A stretch of DNA of 64,000 bases. It comes from Sternotherus odoratus. Its lineage: Eukaryota > Chordata > Testudines > Kinosternidae. Under the pieces are notes generated by a model. The model searched no databases, had not been told where the DNA came from, and saw only the letters and a list, made by a program, of their open reading frames with translations. The stretch's first letter is position 1. Each line of letters starts with the position of its first letter. The stretch covers positions 138,249,259 through 138,313,258 of the forward strand of contig JAVMKO010000003.1 in NCBI GenBank assembly GCA_032164245.1. Direction: 5' to 3'. Shown in pieces: positions 57,401-64,000 of this stretch. The position numbers were made by a program, and so were the translations under genes.

Positions 57401-58279
57401 TCACTGACATTGCTTTCTCAGCTCAAGAGGTTAATGCATTAAAACATAACAATACATTTGTGGTTTCAGCCTGCAACATTGTATCAGTAGCAACCACAAA
57501 ATACAAAACCACACAAAACTAGAGTGGTTTTCTTGAAGATCATGGGTTAATTTTCAACCTCTTGTAGACACTGTAATAAAAGCACATTGGGTCAGATCCT
57601 GAGCTGGTGTAAATTGCCAATTTACAGCAGCTGAGAATTTGTCTTACTGAAGTCAATTTATAAAATTTCTTATGCTCAGCTTTACTTTCTCCATATCCAA
57701 AAACTTATTTAAGTTCCATTTAAGGTTGCAAAGTACAATTTAAGGAAGATGCATCATTAAACATACATACGAAAACTGAATACTGACTGGTCTTGAGAAT
57801 ATGGGTGGCAAAAACAGCATGAAACACTAGGAGAAACAATTTTTCATTAATTAGTTTATAAACATCTGCCTCCTTTCACATTCAAAAACATCTGGGGGGA
57901 AAAAACCCAGTCACTCTCTTTCCCAAATTGAAGTATCCCAATTTGTAAGCAAATTAGTCAATTCAGCCAAAAGTTAGAGTGGAATCATGGGGCTTAGCAT
58001 GAAAATCTCAGCTTTAATTATGCAACTGATGCCTCTTTGATACTGTATGTTGGGGTGTATTCCACACCCTGGAGTGTACCATAAGTTTTATCCACTGTCA
58101 TAGCAAATGAGACTTAATTTAGGTCACAAGCCTTCCCCCAAAGTCACTGGAGAAGAAGTTTACATTTAAATTACTGGTACAAATCCAAAGTAATTCCACT
58201 GGCTTCACATGGCTGTGAATTAGGCCCTGAGAGTTTTGCAACTGATTTTTGAGGAAGCTGGATTGGGTTGCTGATTGGC
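54441..58279. other. Gene-free stretch
   Basis: Palindromic repeats at 56417-56543, 56558-56660 and 57592-57660, plus a direct repeat TTTAACTTTACACAAAA (57283-57322 region). 54480-54790 is GC-richer and unclassified. No gene seen. Confidence 0.5.
56558..56660. repeat. Palindromic repeat fragment (AGGCACC family relative)
   Basis: GGGATTTTCACATGAACCTA at left mirrored by TTAGGTTCCTTTGAAATCCC at right, around TATGGGAGTTGGG. Confidence 0.5.
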
Positions 58280-59345
58280 ACTTATTCTCCTATAATTCTT
58301 TATTAATCAAATCCCACATCAGCCATTCCATCATTCTGCTTGGGATTGATGGCAAGCTGACAGCGCTATTACCTGTGTCATCCCATTTATCCTTTTAAAA
58401 TATTGTCACATTAGTTTTCTTCTAGTTCTCTTGAACTTCCTCAGTGTTTCAAGACTTATTGAAAATCAACATTAATGGTCAGAGAGCTCTCCGGCTCCTC
58501 CCCAAATGCAAATGAGTTAAACCTGCTGATTTAAGTGTCTAACTTTAGTAGCTGGCATTTAACCTGAGTTACTGTTGCAATGGGAAATATTTTATCAGAT
58601 ATAAATACAACATCCTGTTTTCCCCCAGATATGGGACACAAATATTTATTGTAAATGTCTGCCTTTTTTTCCTTATTCCACCATTTCCATCCAATAATAA
58701 ACCAATACCATTATTAGGATTCCTTTTGTTCCCAATATACTACTCCTCATTGTTGTCCACCCTTCAGCTATTGATTTCTCCTTGTGTCCTTTTGGTTCTG
58801 TTATCAATTTTCCACAATTCTTAGCTCTAACTTATATTATCAATTTCCCCTTTCTTTCAATTGGTCTATTTTATTTATATTGCCATTTTCACTTCTCCTC
58901 TAAGCCAGGATGTCTCTTTCCCTCTCTCTTTCCAGTTGTGAATTTTTGAACATTTAGTAAAAAAAAAAAAAAAAAAGTTCCCAAATGTATTCACTTTTTA
59001 GTTTTAAATTTTCTTCCAGATCATTTGGCTCTTAATTATTTGTAGCTTTTGAAACTGGCCTTTTAAAGAACCAAGTATACATGTTACTGGTTTGGAATCT
59101 ATTCTCTTTATACATAACAAATGTGATCAAGTCATAATCACTTGCACCTAAAAACCACTGATTTTCAGTTGTGTGATCAATTCTTCTTTGTTTTTCAAGA
59201 TGAGATCTAATACAGAATTCCCCTATGTTGGATGAAACATCTTTTGAGTTAGGAAATTGTGATCTATGATTTTTGGAGTCTAGGGAATAAATAGCAGGAA
59301 TTGGAATAGTATGACTAAATAACATGGCTGATAGGACTAGTTCTC
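58280..59345 (-). mobile_element. CR1 LINE, endonuclease-coding 5' region, minus strand
   Basis: On the + strand the reverse complement of CR1 is recognisable in order: CTATTGATTTCTCCTTGTGT, TCAATTTTCCACAATTCTTA, CACTTCTCCTCTAAGCCAGG, ATCATTTGGCTCTTAATTAT, ATGTGATCAAGTCATAATCA and TAATACAGAATTCCCCTATG. Minus-strand translation (59032-59325) includes SDYDLITFVMYKENRFQTSN, resembling the SDH motif that ends APE-type endonucleases, with H replaced by Y. The A18 run at 58959 (+ strand) sits inside and is not a 3' tail. Confidence 0.75.
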
Positions 59346-60385
59346 TTTAACTTTATCTTGCTTGTGTGTGTTTGGGATGAATTACTACATAAGCACATGA
59401 ACTATAGCATGTATAGTTTTATAACTATACATTCTATTGATAGAGGGACAAATTCTGCTTGCAGTGCCACTGAAATGACCAGCATAGATTTTTGTCCTCC
59501 TATGTTTGGCTGTATGGTTCCTGATGTAGAACTCCAGCTGGCCACCATGGCAGTCCTGTGCCATGAGAAGTCTTCCATCACTGGTGCTCATGGTCTCCCC
59601 AGTACAGGAGGATCTCTGAGGTTCTATTGCCTAGGAGTCATGCTGGATCCTGTGTAATGGGGATAGAGGTGACTCCCTGTGTGCTCTGGAACATAGCTAT
59701 GCAGACCTTTTGAACAGCAGCAGCTCTTTGGCGGAAGGGCTATGGTGGCCAGGAGATAAGACTACAGTCCCTATGCCAGTCCTTTGGCAAGATTAATGGC
59801 TGTGGAGAAGCCTGGGGAGTGGGATTCCTCTCACTGTGCTACAGCTGAAGTCTCCAGCACCCACACAAGTTACTCATGCACGTATACAATCCAAACCACC
59901 TACTGCAACACACACTCAGTATGGAAAGGAAACCAAAAATCAACACAAGTCACCCTGAGATGCTACAGTATTCCTTCCTCTTTCAGCTCAATCTGAAACA
60001 ATTTTTAAAAAAATTTTCAAGCAAACCAAAAATGTTTTTATTCTCCCTGCTCTACTTAAAAGGCAATGTTGGATGGAGGCTGTAAACTGGTGGAATAGCT
60101 CGACAGATACACAACACAGAAGCCTCTGGCTAGGCTTTTCCTCAAGGGAACAGGTTTATAACCAGAAATCAAAACAAGTTAACATAAGCAAAGAAGAGTA
60201 GTAGCAGAAAGCTCTGGGCTCAACCAAATCCTCAGACCAATTTCCACAGACACCTTCCCTTTGCGGTCTTTCACAGGTTCACCTGTGCTGAGCTCAGATT
60301 AACCCCTTGCCCTCCAGAGATCAAGTCATACTCTGTATCAGGTCATATAGGCAAGAGGAAGCACTGATGTTTGGCTAAAGGAACC
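59346..60385. other. Gene-free stretch
   Basis: 59450-59770 is GC-richer and may be an unclassified repeat. Nothing identified. Confidence 0.4.
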
Positions 60386-61128
60386 TGTCATGGGGTATAT
60401 CATTCACCGCTAGCCTGACGCCTCTTCCTGGCCACTCTGGGGATTAGCTCTTGAGGTCAATGCCCCCGTCTGTGGTTTGCATACCATCCCTCTCCCACTA
60501 CTCTGGTTTGGAGCCCTGCTCTTGCTCCAGGAACTGCAGCATCCTTTTTGTGACACAGCCCTCCATCTGGGCCACTCACTGTCCCCCCCACTTCCAGGAT
60601 TCAGTCCATCAACAGTTATAGGCAGTCTTCCCATTCACTTTCCTGGTACTACTCCCACAGGGGCTGGTAGTGGAACCTGGGCCTGCCCTCTACTTCAGGT
60701 TTCAGTCCAAGGACCCTCAGTTCAGCAGTTCTGGGCCTTCCTCTCTCTCTCCCATCAATGCTTCTTTCTTTGATTGCTTCCTACTCTCTGGTTCCCCTTC
60801 TCCTTCTGAGTGTATGAACTCCAAGAACCCTCATCCCTCTTCCTAAGGCATTACTGCCTGTCTGCCTGACTTCAGAGTTGCCCCAGAATCCCTAGGCACC
60901 CTTCCCTCTTCCCAAGGAGTGATTGGCCTTTCTCAGCAGCCAACCAGTATGTAGCTGGCTACCTGACTTTATAGGCCCCATCTGTTCCTGCACAGGTGAG
61001 CATGTTCTCTAATTAGCTGCATCCAGCCAAAATCTCCCCTGTTTGCAGCCTAATTAGCTGATTGGGCCCACCTGACTCAATTCCACTCTTGAAAAACTAA
61101 TGTGGGGATCTTTTCTCACCCCATCACA
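60386..61128 (-). mobile_element. Solo LTR-like element, minus strand
   Basis: Ends TGTCATGGGG at left and CCCCATCACA at right are inverted, with TG...CA termini. Flanks GAACC (60381-60385) and GAATC (61129-61133) match at 4 of 5. On the minus strand a TATA-like CCTATAAAGTC occurs at about 60964-60974, so transcription would run to lower coordinates. 743 bp; no internal genes adjoin. Confidence 0.75.
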
Positions 61129-61774
61129 GAATCCTAGAAGTGTCTTCCTTGCTGCTCTTGAGCTCAGCCAGTTCTAAAGTGAGGAGAGCATGCCTTCGCT
61201 GACATAGCTCATAATGAAATTCTGAATACAATTAAACACCCCAACATTTTCAGTATCTGTCTAGACACAACACCAGATGCCATTAACAGAGACCAGATGT
61301 CAAGTATTTTCTGTTATGTCCTAAAACAAGGGACAATAAAAGTCTCTACTTGACTTTATTCAGCTCAGTCCCACATGATGAATCATTGTGCAATTGTGTC
61401 CAGATATTTCAGTGACATAATAATTACATTGGGGACACAGCTGTTCTGCAATGTCATGATAATAGCAGCACCTCCAGGATAATGTTTGGAGGAAATGAGC
61501 TGTAGGATTTACATCTTCAGTGCTTTAGTCACAGATGAAAACTTGGCCTGACATATACGTTGGGCCAAAATCTCCCTCAAATGGTCATGCACAATTCTTA
61601 TCAAAGCCAATGGGAGTCGTGCACATGTCTGTGAGGGCAGAATTTGTCCCACTGTCTATTCTGTGTCCCTTTTGCCACAAGTCTTGTTTTTGCTAAAGCT
61701 AAGGGGTTTTATTGGTCATTTTATCAGTGAGAGATATCAAAGGCAATTCCAGTCATGTTCAGCTTTGACCCCTA
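61129..61774. other. Gene-free stretch
   Basis: A GGGCCAAAATCTCCC...GCAGAATTTGTCCC palindromic piece at 61562-61651; otherwise nothing recognised. Confidence 0.45.
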
Positions 61775-61892
61775 CTAAATACTTAAGCAAGTTTTTAATT
61801 TAAAGCATAGGAGTAGTTCCATTGACTTCTACAGGATTGTTCCAATGTTCCAAGTTAAGTACATGCTTAAATGCTTTGTTGGATCAGGTCTT
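61775..61892. mobile_element. Palindromic repeat (CACTTAAGCA family), copy 4
   Basis: TACTTAAGCAAGTTTTTAAT, GGAGTAGTTCCATTGACTTC, TTAAGTACATGCTTAAATGC and TTTGTTGGATCAGGTC in the same order as the other copies; the left end is truncated. Confidence 0.6.
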
Positions 61893-62589
61893 AAACTGTC
61901 AGCAAGTGGGGGGAAATCTGATGTATTTGAGTGAATCTGGGATACATTTCTTATTTTGCAGATTTTCTAAAATTTCCCAAGAATATTAAATTTCCATTAA
62001 AATATTTACAATCTGAAATTTTGTGACACCCCATTTGATAACATCTGACTAAAGGGATGGAAAAATGAATATGACCCAGGAACTAATGATATAATATGGA
62101 AGATTGTTCACCAGTTTTCAATAGGCTAGAGTTTTGAAGTTAGGACCACTTGTATATCGGATAAACTTTAGGGGAAACTTTACTAATGCTCTATATTTCT
62201 GAAGCAGATCAAACAGAAATCAGAGAATCTGTTAAGTTTTTTAGTCAGAAATATGCAGTTCCAGAAAACTACATTTTCATCTGTTTATTTGTATTTAGTT
62301 AGTTAGTTCATGCTTTTGGCCTTTCTGAGGCAGTCTGGAGTTTTCTTAGTAGAATTTAATGAAAGTCGGTGTTGCTGGCTTTCCAGGTTTCATGCAAATC
62401 TTTTTGTTTGTTTGTATTTTTGTTTGAGTGATTCTAGGGTATTTAGCCCTGAGTCTTGGGGTTCAAAACCCAAATCTCAAAGCAACTCTCAGCTAAACCC
62501 CTCAAATTTTGACTTGCTTTGTGTTGATATCAGGCAACACTCACCCAAGGCTCACTTGAAACCTGACCCTAGATTTGCTATAAAGCATC

Positions 62590-63080
62590 TCAGTCTTCTA
62601 TGTAGGCATCTATGTGGCCCATCCAAACACCTCTTCCTCATTATCCCCACAACACCTCTGTAAGGCAGGAAAATATTACTCCCCACTTTACAGATGGGGG
62701 GTCAGGGTAGATTAAGTCTCTGGGAGTATGTCTTCACGGCAGCTGGGAGTGTGCCTTCCAGCCTGGGTAGACAGATTCACGCTAGCTTGGCTCAAGCGAT
62801 TGCACTAAAAAGAGCAGCATGAAGGCTGAGGCACTGGCAAGCCACCCGAGCTCAGACAGCTAGACTGAGCCTCTGCTGGTCCCACAACACCCACATTTTG
62901 TTAGTATTGTTAGCTTGAGCCACGCTAGCACCTGTCTATCTATCTGACCTGGTAAGCATGCTCCCAGCTGCAGTGTAGACATACCCTTACCCAAGGTCAC
63001 ACAAGATGTCTCTAATCAAGCCAGCAATCAAACCCACTTCTCTTGCGGCCCAGTCCAGTACTCCATCCGCTAGTACATCC
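62590..63080 (-). mobile_element. MIR SINE split by a MITE
   Basis: Reverse-complement MIR motifs on the + strand: TTATCCCCACAACACCTCTG TAAGG and CACTTTACAGATGGGG before the insertion; CCCAAGGTCACACAAGATG, AATCAAACCCACTTC and CAGTACTCCATCCGC after it. The insert occupies about 62722-62988. Confidence 0.8.
62722..62988. mobile_element. GTCTACACT-type MITE inserted in MIR
   Basis: Ends GGGAGTATGTCTTCACGGCA with GCTGGGAGTGTG at left and CTCCCAGCTGCAGTGTAGAC ATACCC at right are inverted repeats of about 28 bp. Inner inverted blocks: CAGCCTGGGTAGACAGATTC and CTATCTATCTGACCTGG. Same family as 46846. Confidence 0.82.
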
Positions 63081-63089
63081 TTTCTACTT

Positions 63090-64000
63090 TTCCTCCTCAT
63101 TAAGACAGTATGAGTTTTAGGCTTTCAAGGAACCTGAAATCAGGCAAGCTATTTTTGTGCCACTCTGTTAATTTGCAATCCAGTTGCTTCGAGAGGGGAT
63201 GAAAGCGTGTCGTCCGCCTTCCCCTCCAAACATTTCAACTTTTTGCTTATCTTCATTTTTGATACCTTGCATGAGCTGAGCTGAGCTGGAGTCTGGGCAG
63301 CCCTAATTTGTCTGTATGCCGGAGCACTTTGTAAGCATTCAGTTCCTTAGCCTCTTATCTTTTGTAAGAGAAGGGGGAAAAATGACTTCAGAGAGCTAGC
63401 CGGTCATGTCATAGGTCATTTCTTTTCATTCTTGCCAAAGCCAGCTACATTTACAAAGTGATAGAATGTTTTCCTCTAGGGGAAAAAAAAATCTTTTGGA
63501 AAGGCAATTGGAATTCTCATGCAGTGCCTCATCTGAATCCATATACTTTTTAGGAGGAGACATTAAAATAGTAAATGTGAAAGGTTCACTGGAAACCTTA
63601 CTTAACCTTGCAGTTTTATAAAGCTTATACTGCACAGCAAGATGCCCTTTTCAGTAATTTTAGGTTGTTGTTTTTTCATTGCACTATTGTCAGACCCATT
63701 ACAAGGAGAAGAGGTCAAGTTTGTTTGCTTTTTTCTTTGCAATTTAAGCATTCCGCCCTGTTAGGGTTCACTGTTCGGTGACCTCTGAATTCATCTAAAA
63801 ATGCCCCAAAGAACCCAAGTGAATACAAGTGTGGGAACCCGCCTGTTTGTCATCTCCACAATCAACAGACCTGGCGCAGGCAGCTTGCCATTGTTTGGAG
63901 ACAGCAAACATGTCTAGGCTGGCTTGATAAAGCTCCCAGATTCTCCACTCTTTATAACACCTACCTGCTAGGCTCAGTATTAAAAATGAATATGAATTGA
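63090..64000. other. Repeat-poor terminal block, candidate conserved non-coding region
   Basis: No repeat recognised. Non-repetitive segments such as GCGTGTCGTCCGCCTTCCCC, AATTTAAGCATTCCGCCCTG, TTCATCTAAAAATGCCCC and CCTGGCGCAGGCAGCTTGCC keep several CpGs. The texture is suggestive, but no function can be read from it. Confidence 0.25.

Noticed and set aside
33457..61128. Endogenous retrovirus with coding genes between the LTR-type elements.
   Set aside because: No gag, protease, polymerase or envelope reading frames were recognised between or beside the LTR-like units; they look like solo LTRs.
11400..64000. Exons of EML4, the gene expected next by synteny with human.
   Set aside because: No coding sequence resembling its coiled-coil or WD-repeat region was recognised; it is presumably beyond the window.
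1..64000. CRISPR array, operons or bacterial insertion sequences.
   Set aside because: Spliced coding sequence and amniote repeats show vertebrate nuclear DNA; no regularly spaced direct repeats of the CRISPR type exist.

Overview
The window reads as a piece of a sauropsid, most probably turtle, nuclear genome. Evidence for a vertebrate: intron-split coding sequence with GT/AG splice sites, low gene density, AT-rich CpG-poor background, and ancient amniote repeats (CR1 and L2 LINEs, MIR/CORE-SINEs, a 5S-rRNA-headed SINE). The turtle assignment rests on recognising several interspersed repeat types that I associate with turtle genomes: short hAT MITEs, LTRs with long TGTGACRG...-type ends, and a high-copy retroposon at 24.4 kb. 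No repeat library was searched, so this is an inference.

Only one protein-coding gene is supported. The last two coding exons of PKDCC (VLK, the secreted extracellular tyrosine kinase) lie on the + strand at 9064-9237 and 10233-10318, followed by a roughly 1.1 kb 3' UTR with poly(A) signals at 11376 or 11483. Everything before 9064 is then the preceding intron, and I found no earlier PKDCC exon in it. Everything after about 11.5 kb looks intergenic. In human the next gene downstream is EML4, but no EML4 exon was recognised here.

The rest is a dense mosaic of transposable-element fossils. 1-9 kb (intron): a Tigger/pogo-like MITE at 321-798 with TA target duplication and a GC-rich minisatellite core, several palindromic short repeats, and a MIR-like SINE. 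12-18 kb: a hAT MITE with perfect 8-bp target duplication, a strongly strand-asymmetric C-rich repeat element, an unexplained CpG-richer block and a CR1 3' end. 18-30 kb: a near-perfect 25-bp-arm hairpin, a MIR, a long 5S-headed SINE, a retroposon with 10-bp target duplication, and a cluster of nested MITEs and a tRNA-type SINE. 32-39 kb: a diverged 0.3 kb repeat pair, a 988-bp LTR-type element with 5-bp duplication, and decayed CR1-like and RTE-like reverse-transcriptase regions. 40-44 kb: L2 remnants, a 125-bp hAT MITE with perfect 8-bp duplication, and a 1.47 kb hAT element keeping ZBED-like transposase coding sequence on the minus strand with a rearranged internal duplication. 46-64 kb: a MITE split by another MITE, a solo LTR with perfect 5-bp duplication, minus-strand LTR-like elements, a minus-strand CR1 5' region, and a MIR split by a MITE.

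No operon, CRISPR, rRNA gene or functional tRNA gene is present. The stretches without recognisable repeats near 20, 22.5, 51.6 and 63.5 kb are the best places to look for conserved regulatory elements of PKDCC, but conservation cannot be judged from a single sequence.
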